NCBI GenBank assembly: GCA_020637165.1
Contig: JACJWN010000007.1
Coordinates: 1-64,000, forward strand
Source: Mycolicibacterium sp.
GTDB lineage: Bacteria; Actinomycetota; Actinomycetes; Mycobacteriales; Mycobacteriaceae
DNA length: 64,000 nt
Reading direction: 5' to 3'
The position numbers and the translations under genes were made by a program. Below are positions 8,810-17,839 of the stretch, in pieces (positions within the stretch are counted from its first letter, which is position 1; the number at the start of each line of letters is the position of its first letter). The notes beneath the pieces were generated by a model. It saw nothing but the letters and a program-made list of their open reading frames with translations, ran no database searches and was not told the origin of the DNA.

Positions 8810-9567
8810 CGGGTCTGGCCGAGACCGCGGCGGCCGGTCCGCTGCTGGTGGCGCTGGGGCTGTGTGTGCTGGCCGGCCTGGTGTCGTTCGCCTCGCCGTG
8901 TGTGGTCCCTCTGGTGCCCGGATACCTGTCCTACCTGGCCACTGTCGTCGGGGTCGAGGACACCGAGGCTCAGGCGGCGCGGCGCTGGCGGGTGGTCGGT
9001 TCGGCGGCGTTGTTCGTGGCCGGATTCACCGCAGTCTTCGTGCTGGGCACCGTCGCAGTGCTCGGCATGACCACCACGCTGATCGTCAACCAGCTTGTGC
9101 TGCAACGTATCGGAGGTGTGGTGACCATCCTGATGGGGTTGGTGTTCATCGGCTTCATCCCCGCACTGCAGCGCCAGGCCCGGTTCACCCCCCGGAAATT
9201 GGCCGGGCTGGCCGGGGCGCCGCTTCTGGGCGCGGTCTTCGCGCTTGGCTGGACGCCGTGTCTGGGTCCGACGCTGACCGGGGTGATCGCCGTCGCCTCG
9301 GCCACCGACGGGGCGAGCGTGGCGCGCGGGGTGGCGCTGGTGATCGCCTACTGCCTCGGCCTGGGCATTCCGTTCCTGGTGCTGGCGCTGGGCTCGGGCT
9401 GGGCGGTGAGCGCGTTCGGCTGGCTGCGTCGGCACACCCGGGCCATCCAGGTGTTCGGCGGCATCCTGCTGATCGCCGTCGGGGTGGCACTGGTGACCGG
9501 GCTGTGGAATGAGTTCATCGCACTGGTGCGGGACAGGTTCGTCAGCGATGCGAGGCTGCCGATATGA
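8806..9567 (+). CDS. ccdA: Cytochrome c biogenesis protein CcdA
   Basis: The 253-residue membrane protein with six helices belongs to the DsbD beta-domain/CcdA family. The two redox cysteines lie in helices 1 and 4: FASPCVVPLVPGYLSYL and LGWTPCLGPTL. It passes electrons from cytoplasmic thioredoxin through the membrane to the TlpA-like protein encoded just upstream. GTG 8806 overlaps the preceding stop, and the 3' end overlaps resB. Confidence 0.94.
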   Translation: MTGLAETAAAGPLLVALGLCVLAGLVSFASPCVVPLVPGYLSYLATVVGVEDTEAQAARRWRVVGSAALFVAGFTAVFVLGTVAVLGMTTTLIVNQLVLQRIGGVVTILMGLVFIGFIPALQRQARFTPRKLAGLAGAPLLGAVFALGWTPCLGPTLTGVIAVASATDGASVARGVALVIAYCLGLGIPFLVLALGSGWAVSAFGWLRRHTRAIQVFGGILLIAVGVALVTGLWNEFIALVRDRFVSDARLPI

Positions 9568-11192
9568 CCGTCGCCCCCCCGCGAGCAGACGCAAACGCCC
9601 CCGACACGCCGAGGCGTGCGGGGCGTTTGCGTCTGCTCGCGCTGAAAGGGTGGCGGGCGCTGACGTCGATGGGCACCGCACTGGTGCTGCTGTTCCTGCT
9701 CGCCGTGGGCGCGGTGCCCGGTGCCCTGCTGCCGCAGCGCAGCCTGAACGAGTCCAAGGTCCGCCAGTACATCGCCGACCACCCGACGCTGGCGCCGTGG
9801 CTGGACCGGCTGCAGTTGTTCGATGTGTTCTCGAGCTTCTGGTTCACCGCGATCTACGTGCTGCTATTCGTCTCGCTGGTGGGCTGTCTGACCCCGCGCA
9901 CGGTCGAGCATCTGCGCAGTCTGCGGGCGATCCCGGTGCCGGCGCCGCGCAACCTGGGCAGGCTGCCCAAGCACGCCGAGGCCGTCGTGGCCGGGACGCC
10001 CGAGCAGGTGGCCGCCCGCATTGCCGGGCACCTGCGCGGATGGCGGAAGGTCACCCGGCAGGCCGACGGCGTCATCGAGATCTCGGCGGAGAAGGGCTAC
10101 CTGCGCGAGTTCGGCAACATCGTCTTCCACTTTTCGCTGCTCGGCCTGCTGGTCGCGATCGCGCTGGGCAAGCTGTTCGGCTACGAGGGCAACGTCATCG
10201 TGATCGCCAACGGCGGGCCCGGTTTCTGCTCGGCCTCCCCGGCCGCCTACGACTCGTTCCGCGCGGGCAACAACGTCGACGGCACCCGGCTGTACCCGAT
10301 GTGCGTTCGGGTCAACGATTTTCAGGCCGATTATCTGCCGTCCGGTCAGGCCACATATTTTGCGGCCGATATCGACTACCAGGCCGGGGCCGACCTGACC
10401 GATGACGTCTGGCGGCCCTATCGGCTGGAGGTCAACCATCCGCTGCGGGTCGGCGGCGACCGGGTCTACCTGCAGGGCCACGGCTACGCGCCAACGTTCA
10501 CCGTCACCTTCCCGGGCGGGCAGCAGCGAACCCAGACCGTGCAGTTCCAGCCGGACAACGCCCAGACTCTGCTGTCCTCGGGCACCTTGCGGTTCGACCC
10601 GCCGGCGGGCCTCTACCCGGGCGACGAGCGGCGTAAGCACCAGATCGCCATCACCGGACTGTTCGCCCCCACCGCGCAGATGGACGGCAAGCTGCTGTCG
10701 TCGAGCTTTCCGGCGATGAACGACCCCGCCGTGGCGATCGACATCTACCGCGGTGACGCCGGGCTGGACACCGGCCGGCCGCAGTCGCTGTTTCAGCTGG
10801 ACACCCGGCTGGTCGAGCAGAAGCGTCTGACCAAGGTCAAGCGGATCAACCTGACCCTCGGCCAGGAGGTCCGCCTCGACGACGGAACCGTGGTGCGTTT
10901 CGACGGAGCGACCCCGTTTGTGAACCTCCAGGTCTCCCACGACCCCGGGCAGGTGTGGGTGCTGGTGTCCGCGCTGGCCATGATGGCCGGGCTGATGGTG
11001 TCGCTGATCGTGCGCCGGCGCCGGGTGTGGGCCCGCATCACCCCAGCCGGAGGTGAGGCAGGGAGCGACTCCGGGGTAAGTTCCGGTGGCGGTACGGTGA
11101 TCGTCGAACTGGGCGGTCTGGCCCGCACCGACAACTCGGGGTGGGGCGGTGAGTTCGACAAGCTCAGTCGGGCACTGACGGAGGATTCATGA
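9564..11192 (+). CDS. resB: Cytochrome c biogenesis protein ResB (Ccs1)
   Basis: The 542-residue membrane protein belongs to the ResB/Ccs1 family. Hydrophobic segments occur near residues 40-60 (GTALVLLFLLAVGAVPG), 90-115 and 190-210, then a large exocytoplasmic domain, then a final helix near 470-490. With CcsB it forms the system II cytochrome c synthase. ATG 9564 overlaps the ccdA stop. Codons 7-26 are a perfect 60-bp palindrome (9581-9640) placed in frame before the first conserved residues, so the N-terminal tail looks recently altered. Confidence 0.93.
   Translation: MTVAPPRADANAPDTPRRAGRLRLLALKGWRALTSMGTALVLLFLLAVGAVPGALLPQRSLNESKVRQYIADHPTLAPWLDRLQLFDVFSSFWFTAIYVLLFVSLVGCLTPRTVEHLRSLRAIPVPAPRNLGRLPKHAEAVVAGTPEQVAARIAGHLRGWRKVTRQADGVIEISAEKGYLREFGNIVFHFSLLGLLVAIALGKLFGYEGNVIVIANGGPGFCSASPAAYDSFRAGNNVDGTRLYPMCVRVNDFQADYLPSGQATYFAADIDYQAGADLTDDVWRPYRLEVNHPLRVGGDRVYLQGHGYAPTFTVTFPGGQQRTQTVQFQPDNAQTLLSSGTLRFDPPAGLYPGDERRKHQIAITGLFAPTAQMDGKLLSSSFPAMNDPAVAIDIYRGDAGLDTGRPQSLFQLDTRLVEQKRLTKVKRINLTLGQEVRLDDGTVVRFDGATPFVNLQVSHDPGQVWVLVSALAMMAGLMVSLIVRRRRVWARITPAGGEAGSDSGVSSGGGTVIVELGGLARTDNSGWGGEFDKLSRALTEDS
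9581..9640. repeat. 60-bp perfect palindrome inside the resB coding start
   Basis: Arms 9581-9601 and 9620-9640 are 21 bases each and perfectly complementary (arm begins GCGAGCAGACGCAAAC). The 18-base centre holds a further 6-base stem (CACGCC/GGCGTG). The whole element is 60 bases, a multiple of three, and translates in frame as part of ResB. It is unrelated in sequence to the TTTTGCCCACCTT family. Confidence 0.95.
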
Positions 11193-12181
11193 GCACCGAC
11201 ATCGATCTCGGTCTGTCCCGCTACTCGGACTGGGCGTTCACCGCATCGGTCGTCGTCCTGGTCCTGGCGCTGCTGCTGCTGGCGGTCGAACTCGCCTCCA
11301 GCCGCGGCCGCCGGGTCGAGGAGCGTGAGCTCGTCGCGGCCGGCCCCGGCGGTGTGGTGGCCGACGCGGAGGGGCCGGGTGTGGTGGCACAGGCCCCCGT
11401 CGCGCCGCTGGGTGAACGTGTCGGCAAGGCCGGGCTGGGCCTGGTGTACCTCGGCATCGGGTTGCTGTTCGCCTGCATCGTGCTGCGCGGCCTGGCCACC
11501 TCGCGGGCGCCGTGGGGCAACATGTACGAGTTCATCAATCTGACCAGCTTCTGCGGGCTGGTCGCCGCGGCGGTGGTGCTGCGCAAACCCCAGTACCGGG
11601 CGCTGTGGGTGTTCGTCCTGGTCCCGGTGCTGATCCTGCTGACTGTCTCGGGCAAGTGGCTCTATACCCACGCCGCGCCGGTGATGCCCGCGCTGCAGTC
11701 CTACTGGCTGCCGATCCACGTCTCTGTGGTCAGCCTCGGTTCCGGGGTGTTCCTGGTGGCCGGGGTGGCCAGCATCCTGTTCCTGCTGAAAACCTCGAAG
11801 TACGGCGAGCCGGCACCCGGGCAGACGGCCCCGCCGGGAACCCTGTCCCGCATCGTCTCCCGGTTGCCCGACGCCCAGACCCTGGACCGCATCGCCTACC
11901 GCACCACCATCTTCGGATTCCCGGTGTTCGGCTTCGGGGTGATCTTCGGCGCCATCTGGGCCGAGGAGGCCTGGGGCCGCTACTGGGGCTGGGATCCCAA
12001 GGAGACGGTGTCGTTCATCGCCTGGGTCATCTACGCGGCCTACCTGCACGCCCGCTCGACGGCGGGCTGGCGCGACCGGAAGGCGGCCTGGATCAACGTG
12101 GTCGGCTTCGTCGCGATGGTCTTCAACCTGTTCTTCATCAACCTGGTCACCGTCGGTCTGCACTCCTACGCGGGGGTCTGA
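11189..12181 (+). CDS. ccsB: Cytochrome c synthase subunit CcsB/CcsA
   Basis: The 330-residue polytopic protein has the tryptophan-rich haem-handling motif WGRYWGWDPKETVSF near residues 270-285 and conserved His residues in the flanking segments (PIHVSVVS, YLHARST). This marks the CcsA/CcmC/CcmF superfamily. It presents haem and, with ResB, attaches it to apocytochrome c outside the membrane. ATG 11189 overlaps the resB stop. It is the last gene of the coupled hemL-ccs run and matches Rv0529 in position. Confidence 0.94.
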   Translation: MSTDIDLGLSRYSDWAFTASVVVLVLALLLLAVELASSRGRRVEERELVAAGPGGVVADAEGPGVVAQAPVAPLGERVGKAGLGLVYLGIGLLFACIVLRGLATSRAPWGNMYEFINLTSFCGLVAAAVVLRKPQYRALWVFVLVPVLILLTVSGKWLYTHAAPVMPALQSYWLPIHVSVVSLGSGVFLVAGVASILFLLKTSKYGEPAPGQTAPPGTLSRIVSRLPDAQTLDRIAYRTTIFGFPVFGFGVIFGAIWAEEAWGRYWGWDPKETVSFIAWVIYAAYLHARSTAGWRDRKAAWINVVGFVAMVFNLFFINLVTVGLHSYAGV

Positions 12182-12229
12182 GCCACAGGGTCTGGGCCGC
12201 GGGGCGTCACAACCCCCCGAGCGACGAGG

Positions 12230-12391
12230 TCAGTGCGGGGTGTTGTCCCCGCGGCCGATCTTCCACAGGAATTCCGGGTCGTCATCGGGCCCGATGACGC
12301 GCGTGGTGGGCCGCTGCGCGTTCGCCCGAACCGTCCGCATCACGACATAGGTCAGCCCGATCACGATCAGGATGAGCAGCAGGTAGAGCAC
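12230..12391 (-). CDS. Small single-pass membrane protein (Rv0530A-like)
   Basis: The 53-residue protein starts at GTG 12391 and is preceded at a good distance by a strong Shine-Dalgarno sequence (AAGGAGG on the minus strand, about 12401-12407). One N-terminal helix (LYLLLILIVIGLTYVVM) is followed by a short polar tail ending PEFLWKIGRGDNTPH. Function unknown. The position between ccsB and the DUF4229 gene matches the small Rv0530A locus of M. tuberculosis. It is divergent from the next gene with about 50 bases between starts. Confidence 0.75.
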   Translation of the reverse strand: MLYLLLILIVIGLTYVVMRTVRANAQRPTTRVIGPDDDPEFLWKIGRGDNTPH

Positions 12392-12442
12392 AGGCGAAAA
12401 CCTCCTTAACCCGAATATACGCGCGTCGGTAGGCTCGGTGGC

Positions 12443-12757
12443 GTGACGGACAATCAGGCCGGCGGCTCGACCGGTCGTATGGTGGGCGACGTTGTGGTCT
12501 ACACCCTTGCCCGACTGCTGCTGGTCGGCGTGCTGACCGCGGCCATCTTCTTCGGGGCGCACCTGATCGGCATCGACGAATTCCCGCTCGTGGTCGCGAT
12601 GCTGTTCGGGATCGTGCTGGCCCTGCCGCTGGGGGTGTGGCTGCTCGCCCCGCTGCGCCGGCGCGCCACCGCCGGCATCGCCGAGATCGACGAACGGCGC
12701 CGCCGCGACCGCGAACAGCTCGAGGCCCGGCTGCGCGGGGAGAAGGGCCCAGGCTGA
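12443..12757 (+). CDS. DUF4229-like membrane protein
   Basis: The 104-residue protein has two predicted membrane helices (about residues 18-40 and 46-68) and then a charged, probably helical tail rich in Arg and Glu (EIDERRRRDREQLEARLRGE). The pattern matches the actinobacterial DUF4229 family, positional equivalent of Rv0531. Function is unknown. It starts at GTG 12443. Confidence 0.75.
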   Translation: MTDNQAGGSTGRMVGDVVVYTLARLLLVGVLTAAIFFGAHLIGIDEFPLVVAMLFGIVLALPLGVWLLAPLRRRATAGIAEIDERRRRDREQLEARLRGEKGPG

Positions 12758-12758
12758 A

Positions 12759-13151
12759 TCAGGCCCGCTTCCAAGCGTCGACTTCGATCTCCACCAACAT
12801 TTTGGGATCGACCATCGTCACGCCGGCAATCATGGTGGCCGCTGGCCGGATGTCTCCGAAAACCTCACCGTGCGCTTTGGCCACCGCATCGACATCGGAA
12901 GCGTTGACCAGATACACGCGCGAGCGCACCACATCTGCCAGCGAATAGCCGGCCTGGGCCAGCGCTGGGGCGATGACGTCGTTGAGTGCCACCAGGGTTT
13001 GGCCATAGGCGTCACCCTCATGTCGCACTTCGCCGCCGACACTGGCGGTTGACCCGGAGACATGCACGTAGTTGCCCGCGACCGTTGCGCGGGAATAGCC
13101 GATCGAGGCCTCCCACGGTCCACCGCCCGAGATCAGTCTGTCCGCCGCCAC
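12759..13151 (-). CDS. RidA family protein
   Basis: The 130-residue protein has the YjgF/YER057c/UK114 (RidA) fold: GYSRATVAGNYVHVSGSTA at the N-terminus, the middle TLVALNDVIAPALAQAGYSLADVVRSRVYL, and a C-terminal VDPKMLVEIEVDAWKRA. RidA proteins hydrolyse reactive enamine/imine intermediates made by PLP enzymes. The Arg of the classical active site is visible in RSRVYL. It occupies the place where fabH and PE_PGRS6 lie in M. tuberculosis. Confidence 0.88.
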   Translation of the reverse strand: MAADRLISGGGPWEASIGYSRATVAGNYVHVSGSTASVGGEVRHEGDAYGQTLVALNDVIAPALAQAGYSLADVVRSRVYLVNASDVDAVAKAHGEVFGDIRPAATMIAGVTMVDPKMLVEIEVDAWKRA

Positions 13152-13201
13152 ACGTTGTTCTCCCTTGCCTGTTTCGGTCCTTGGTCAGAACAGCAGTCCG
13201 G

Positions 13202-14074
13202 TCAGCCGGCCAGGGCCAGCGCCGCGGCTACCGCCAGCGACCAGATCAGCATCGTCAGGCCGGTGTCGCGCAGCACCGGGATCAGCTCGCGGCCGGTCTT
13301 GCCCCCGCGAACCGGCGCGGCGGCCCGCAACGCAGGTGCCACCGCGATGAAGCCGGCCGCACACCACGGCGTCGCCGCCATCAACGCCACCGTCATCACC
13401 GCCGCCAGCGCGAGCAGCCCCTGGTAGAACCGCCGGGTCCCGGCGTCGCCGAGTCGCACCGCCAGCGTGATCTTGCCGGCGACCCGGTCGGTCGGGATAT
13501 CGCGCAGATTGTTGGCCACCAGCACCGCCGAGGACAACGCGCCGACGGCCACGGCCAGCGCCAGGCCGACCCAGTCCACCCGCAGCGCCTGGGTGTACTG
13601 GGTGCCCAGCACCGCGACGAGGCCGAAGAACACGAACACCGCGACCTCGCCCAGCCCGGCGTAGCCGTAGGGCCGCGAGCCGCCGGTGTAGAACCACGCG
13701 CCGGCGATGCACACCGCGCCGAGGGCGATCAGCCACGGTGCGCTCACCAGGGCCAGCGCCACGCCGGCCACCGCTCCGAGGGCCAGGCTGAGCACCGCGG
13801 CATTGCGCACCGCGCGCGGGGCGGCCAGTTTGGCCCCGACCAGCCGCACCGGCCCGCTGCGCTCGTCGTCGGTGCCGCGGATGCCATCGGAGTAGTCGTT
13901 GGCGTAGTTCACCCCTACGATCAGCGCCACCGACACCGCTAGCGCCAGCAGCGCCTTCCACCAGACCGCCGAATGCAGCCAGGCCGCCGCGCCGGTTCCC
14001 GCGATCACCGGGGCGACGGCATTGGGCAATGTGCGCGGGCGCGCACCCTGGACCCATTGCGCAAAGGTGGCCAT
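13202..14074 (-). CDS. menA: 1,4-dihydroxy-2-naphthoate polyprenyltransferase
   Basis: The 290-residue UbiA-family membrane enzyme attaches the polyprenyl tail to 1,4-dihydroxy-2-naphthoate to give demethylmenaquinone. The two Asp-rich motifs that bind Mg-diphosphate are seen: [17 protein letters not shown] (about 62-78) and [14 protein letters not shown] (about 192-205). ATG 14074 was chosen because the conserved N-terminus [23 protein letters not shown] begins there; the same frame stays open far upstream but is antisense to other genes. It is divergent from mtnP with only 30 bases between. Confidence 0.94.
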   Translation of the reverse strand: MATFAQWVQGARPRTLPNAVAPVIAGTGAAAWLHSAVWWKALLALAVSVALIVGVNYANDYSDGIRGTDDERSGPVRLVGAKLAAPRAVRNAAVLSLALGAVAGVALALVSAPWLIALGAVCIAGAWFYTGGSRPYGYAGLGEVAVFVFFGLVAVLGTQYTQALRVDWVGLALAVAVGALSSAVLVANNLRDIPTDRVAGKITLAVRLGDAGTRRFYQGLLALAAVMTVALMAATPWCAAGFIAVAPALRAAAPVRGGKTGRELIPVLRDTGLTMLIWSLAVAAALALAG

Positions 14075-14104
14075 CGGCCAATCGTGCCACGGCGTGTGGG
14101 CACA

Positions 14105-14890
14105 ATGAGACCCGTGATCGGCGTCATCGGCGGCAGCGGCTTCTACACCTTCTTCGGTCCCGACGCGCGCAGTGTCGTCGTCGAGACGCCCTACGGCGAA
14201 CCCAGCGCGCCGATCACCATCGGCCGGGTGGGCGTGCACGAGGTAGCCTTCCTGCCCCGGCACGGACGCAGCCACGAGTTCTCCCCGCATACCGTGCCCT
14301 ACCGGGCCAACATGTGGGCGCTGCGCGTATTGGGTGTGCGACGGGTGTTCGCACCGTGCGCGGCCGGCAGCCTGACCGCCGAGCTCCCGCCGGGGGCGAT
14401 CGTGGTGCCCGACCAACTCGTGGACCGCACCCGCGGACGCGACGACACCTATTTCGACGCCGGCGGCATCCATGTCGAGTTCGCCGACCCCTACTGCCCG
14501 ACGCTGCGCGCGGTGGCCGCCGACACGCCCGGCGTCGTCGACGGCGGGACCATGGTGGTGATCCAGGGCCCCCGGTTCTCCACCCGCGCCGAGAGCCAGT
14601 GGTTCGCCCGGCAGGGCTTCACCCTGGTGAACATGACCGGTTACCCGGAGGCCGTTCTCGCCCGGGAACTCGAGATGTGCTATGCCGCAATAGCTCTGGT
14701 CACCGACGTCGACGCCGGGGTTGCGGTCGGCGAGGGCGTCCGGGCGGTCGACGTGTTCGCCGAGTTCGAACGCAACATCGGACCGTTCAAACAGCTGGTG
14801 CACCTGGCCATCGACCGGGTGGCCTCCGAGCGGGTGTGCACCCACTGCCTGGCGCACGAGGGTGTGGAGCTTCCCTTCGACCTGCCGTGA
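14105..14890 (+). CDS. mtnP: S-methyl-5'-thioadenosine phosphorylase
   Basis: The 261-residue purine nucleoside phosphorylase of the MTAP class has the N-terminal GVIGGSGFY, the phosphate-site [22 protein letters not shown] and the substrate region [11 protein letters not shown] followed by [19 protein letters not shown]. It cleaves methylthioadenosine from polyamine synthesis to adenine and methylthioribose-1-phosphate. It is the positional equivalent of Rv0535. ATG 14105 is supported by the immediate start of the family pattern. Confidence 0.92.
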   Translation: MRPVIGVIGGSGFYTFFGPDARSVVVETPYGEPSAPITIGRVGVHEVAFLPRHGRSHEFSPHTVPYRANMWALRVLGVRRVFAPCAAGSLTAELPPGAIVVPDQLVDRTRGRDDTYFDAGGIHVEFADPYCPTLRAVAADTPGVVDGGTMVVIQGPRFSTRAESQWFARQGFTLVNMTGYPEAVLARELEMCYAAIALVTDVDAGVAVGEGVRAVDVFAEFERNIGPFKQLVHLAIDRVASERVCTHCLAHEGVELPFDLP

Positions 14891-14923
14891 CCGCGATGCC
14901 GGGGTGACGGTGATACTGGCAGG

Positions 14924-16054
14924 GTGAAGACACAGATCTGTGACCAGTACGGCATCGAATTCCCGCTGTTCGCCTTCAGCCACTGCCGCGACGTCGTCGC
15001 CGCGGTCAGCAACGCCGGGGGAATGGGTGTCCTCGGCGGGGTCGCCTTCCGGCCCGACCAGCTCGAGAAGGAGCTGTGCTGGATCGACGACCACGTCAAC
15101 GGCAAGCCCTACGGCGTCGACATCATCGTGCCCGCCAAGTACGAGGGCAAGGGTGAGAACCTCACTCGCGACCAGCTCGCGCAGCGCATCCCCGACGAAC
15201 ATCGCGCCTTCATCAATGAACTGCTCGCCGCGCACGGAATCGAGCTCGAGGAGCTTCGGGTGGCCTCCTCGGCGCTGTCCGGAAGTACCGGGCAGAGCCT
15301 GCTCGAGGTGTCGCTGAACCACCCGATCAAGTTGATGGCCAACGCCCTGGGGGTTCCGCCGGACTACATGATCGAGGCCGGCAAGGAGCGCGGCATCCCG
15401 GTCGCCGCCCTGGTCGGGGCCAAGGAACACGCCATCAAACAGGTCAACGCAGGGGTCGACCTGATCGTCGCCCAGGGCACCGAGGCCGGCGGGCATTGTG
15501 GCGAGGTGTCCACGTTGGTGCTCATTCCCGAAGTGCTGGAAGCGATTTCGGAGGTACCGGGTGGTCGTGACGTGCCGGTTCTGGCGGCCGGCGGGATCGT
15601 CACCGGACGGCAGATGGCGGCGTGCGTGGCGATGGGCGCGGCCGGGGCGTGGACGGGTTCGGTCTGGCTGACCACCGAGGAGGCCGAGACCGCCCCGCAT
15701 ACCAAGCAGAAGATGCTGACTGCGACCTCGCGGGACACCGTCCGGTCCGCCGGCCGCACCGGCAAGCCCTCCCGGCAGCTGCGCTCGGACTGGACCGATG
15801 CCTGGGCGCCGAACCCCAAGGGGCGCCAGCCGCTGCCGCTGCCGCTGCAGGCGATGGTCGCCGAGCCGGCGCTGCGCCGTATCGACAAGCTCGCCGAGAC
15901 CGGCCACCCGGGAGCGCAGGCGCTGTCCACCTATTTCGTCGGCCAGGGCGTCGGGCTGATGAACAAGATCAAGCCGGCCCGGGAGGTGGTGCTGGAGTTC
16001 ATCGAGGACTACGTCGCCGCCGCCGAACGGCTCGGCGGCACCCTCGAGGACTGA
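14924..16054 (+). CDS. Nitronate monooxygenase / 2-nitropropane dioxygenase-like flavoprotein
   Basis: The 376-residue TIM-barrel FMN protein belongs to the NMO/enoyl-reductase-like family. Signatures include [11 protein letters not shown] (FMN phosphate), the [10 protein letters not shown] motif with catalytic-type His and the [19 protein letters not shown] segment. These enzymes oxidise nitronates or act on related substrates. GTG 14924 starts 33 bases after mtnP, so the two may be cotranscribed. The precise substrate is unknown. Confidence 0.85.
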   Translation: MKTQICDQYGIEFPLFAFSHCRDVVAAVSNAGGMGVLGGVAFRPDQLEKELCWIDDHVNGKPYGVDIIVPAKYEGKGENLTRDQLAQRIPDEHRAFINELLAAHGIELEELRVASSALSGSTGQSLLEVSLNHPIKLMANALGVPPDYMIEAGKERGIPVAALVGAKEHAIKQVNAGVDLIVAQGTEAGGHCGEVSTLVLIPEVLEAISEVPGGRDVPVLAAGGIVTGRQMAACVAMGAAGAWTGSVWLTTEEAETAPHTKQKMLTATSRDTVRSAGRTGKPSRQLRSDWTDAWAPNPKGRQPLPLPLQAMVAEPALRRIDKLAETGHPGAQALSTYFVGQGVGLMNKIKPAREVVLEFIEDYVAAAERLGGTLED

Positions 16055-16059
16055 TCCGG

Positions 16060-17091
16060 TCAGCCGGCGGCCAGTGGTAGTCGGACCTCGAATCGCGCGC
16101 CCCGGTCGAGATTGTGCGCCGACAGGGTTCCGCGGTGCGCCCGGACCAGGCCGGCGGCGATCGCCAGGCCGAGCCCGGATCCGCTGGGCAGCGACGAATC
16201 GGCACGCGGTACACGGTGATTGGAACCCCGATAGGCCACGTCGAACACCCGCGGCAGGTCGGCGGCGTCGATGCCCACCCCGGTGTCGTCCACCCGGGCC
16301 CACGCCCCTTCCCGGTCGGCACCGATCGACAGGGTGACCGTGCCCCCGGCCGGTGTGTGCGCGATCGCGTTGGCCACCAGATTGGACAGCACCCGCACCA
16401 GGGCCCGGTCGCTGCCGATGACCCGCACCGGCCGGGCGGGCAGGTTCACCCGGAGCGCCACCCCGGCCCGCTCGGCGGCGATCCGGTGGGTGCTCAGCAC
16501 GTCGTCGACGACCTCGTCGAGGGCCACCCGCTCGTAGGGGGCGTTGACCGCGCCCGCGTTGATCTTTGCCATCTCGAACAGGTCATCGACCATCTCCGAG
16601 AGCCGGATGCTCTCCTGTTCGATGTTCTTCGCCTGAGTCCGCACCTCGTCGTCGCTGACCACCCCGTCGGCGATCGCCTCCGACAGTGCCCGGATTCCGG
16701 CCAGCGGCGTGCGCAGGTCGTGGCTGACGAAGGCGACCAGTTGGCGCCGGGATTTCTCGGCCGCCCGCTCCGCGTCCTGGATCTCCTGTTCCCACACCGT
16801 TCGGCGGGCCTGGAACCGGGCCAGCATCACCGCGGCGGGAAGCGTCACCACCGCCACCACCACCAGCACCACGGCGATGGTGCGGAAAGCGCCCTCGGTC
16901 ATGAACCGGCTCGCGCAGAACACCCCCGCGAGGGTCGCCAGCGTCGGGATCAGCACGAGCGCGACCATGCTCACGGTGATCGACCACGATCGGGCGAGGC
17001 GGATCACCAGGGCGCCGGCCAGCACCACCGGCAGTGAACAACTCAACGCCAGCAGGGCGATCTCGGCCAGGCTATGGCCGGGCACCGTCAC
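16060..17091 (-). CDS. Two-component sensor histidine kinase
   Basis: The 343-residue inner-membrane kinase has N-terminal helices (about 8-32, 36-60, 70-92) with almost no external loop, a short linker, the HisKA motif [10 protein letters not shown] with His124, and a HATPase region with N box [15 protein letters not shown]1 VDDTGVGID and G2 [15 protein letters not shown]. With no HAMP or large sensor domain it may sense a membrane or intramembrane signal. It begins inside the 3' end of the response-regulator gene (20-base overlap). Confidence 0.92.
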   Translation of the reverse strand: MTVPGHSLAEIALLALSCSLPVVLAGALVIRLARSWSITVSMVALVLIPTLATLAGVFCASRFMTEGAFRTIAVVLVVVAVVTLPAAVMLARFQARRTVWEQEIQDAERAAEKSRRQLVAFVSHDLRTPLAGIRALSEAIADGVVSDDEVRTQAKNIEQESIRLSEMVDDLFEMAKINAGAVNAPYERVALDEVVDDVLSTHRIAAERAGVALRVNLPARPVRVIGSDRALVRVLSNLVANAIAHTPAGGTVTLSIGADREGAWARVDDTGVGIDAADLPRVFDVAYRGSNHRVPRADSSLPSGSGLGLAIAAGLVRAHRGTLSAHNLDRGARFEVRLPLAAG

Positions 17092-17776
17092 CGCCGGCGG
17101 CGTCGCCGCGCCACAGGTAACCGCGGCCCCATACCGTCTGGATGCGGTGGTGCTGGCCGAGTTTGGACCGCAGCCGCTTGACGTGCACCGTGACCGTCGA
17201 CAGATCGCCGAAGTCCCAGTTCCACACCCGCTTGAGCAGTTCCTCGCGGGAGAACACGGTGTCGGTGTGGGCGAGGAAGAACATCAGCAGGTCGAATTCC
17301 CGGTTGGTCAGGCCCACCGGCTCGCCGGCCACCGTGACCGACCGCGATGCCGTCGACACGGTGAGCGCGCCGACGGTGGTCTCCAACGGGATGGTCGAGG
17401 GTGCCGCCGGCGCGCGGCGCAGCACCGAGCGGACCCGCAGCGCCAGTTCCCGCGGGCTGAACGGCTTGGTCAGGTAGTCGTCGGCGCCGGCCTCGAGCCC
17501 GGCGATCCGGTCATCCTCCTCGCCGAGTGCGGTCAGCAGGATCACCGGCACCGAGTAGTCACCGCCCTGGCGCAGGGTCCGGCACAGTGACAGTCCGTTG
17601 GGGCCGGGCATCATGACGTCGAGCACCGCGACGTCGATCCGTTCGGTGCCCAGCAGGCGCAGCGCCTCGTTGCCGTCCCCGGCCATGCGAACCTCCAGGC
17701 CGTCGCGCTCGAGGTAGCGTCGCACGACGTCACGCACGACGGCGTCGTCGTCGGCGATCAGCACCCGGGCCGGCAT
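17072..17776 (-). CDS. OmpR-family response regulator
   Basis: The 234-residue protein has an N-terminal receiver with acidic pair DDD (10-11), phospho-acceptor Asp53 (VLDVMMPG) and Lys in [11 protein letters not shown], then an OmpR/PhoB winged helix ([53 protein letters not shown]). It is cotranscribed with the kinase, and its target genes are unknown. ATG 17776 is the natural start. This pair does not belong to the H37Rv gene order here as I remember it, so it may be a lineage-specific insertion. Confidence 0.94.
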   Translation of the reverse strand: MPARVLIADDDAVVRDVVRRYLERDGLEVRMAGDGNEALRLLGTERIDVAVLDVMMPGPNGLSLCRTLRQGGDYSVPVILLTALGEEDDRIAGLEAGADDYLTKPFSPRELALRVRSVLRRAPAAPSTIPLETTVGALTVSTASRSVTVAGEPVGLTNREFDLLMFFLAHTDTVFSREELLKRVWNWDFGDLSTVTVHVKRLRSKLGQHHRIQTVWGRGYLWRGDAAGGDGARP

Positions 17777-17839
17777 GGCTCCGAGCCTAACGGCGGCCCG
17801 GGCTTCGAGGCCGGGCTGTCATGCTTTTGTCATGGCCGT

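Noticed and set aside
14075..16303. Minus-strand extension of menA to over 1000 residues
   Set aside because: menA has a clear family start at 14074; the upstream part is antisense to mtnP and the nitronate monooxygenase gene.
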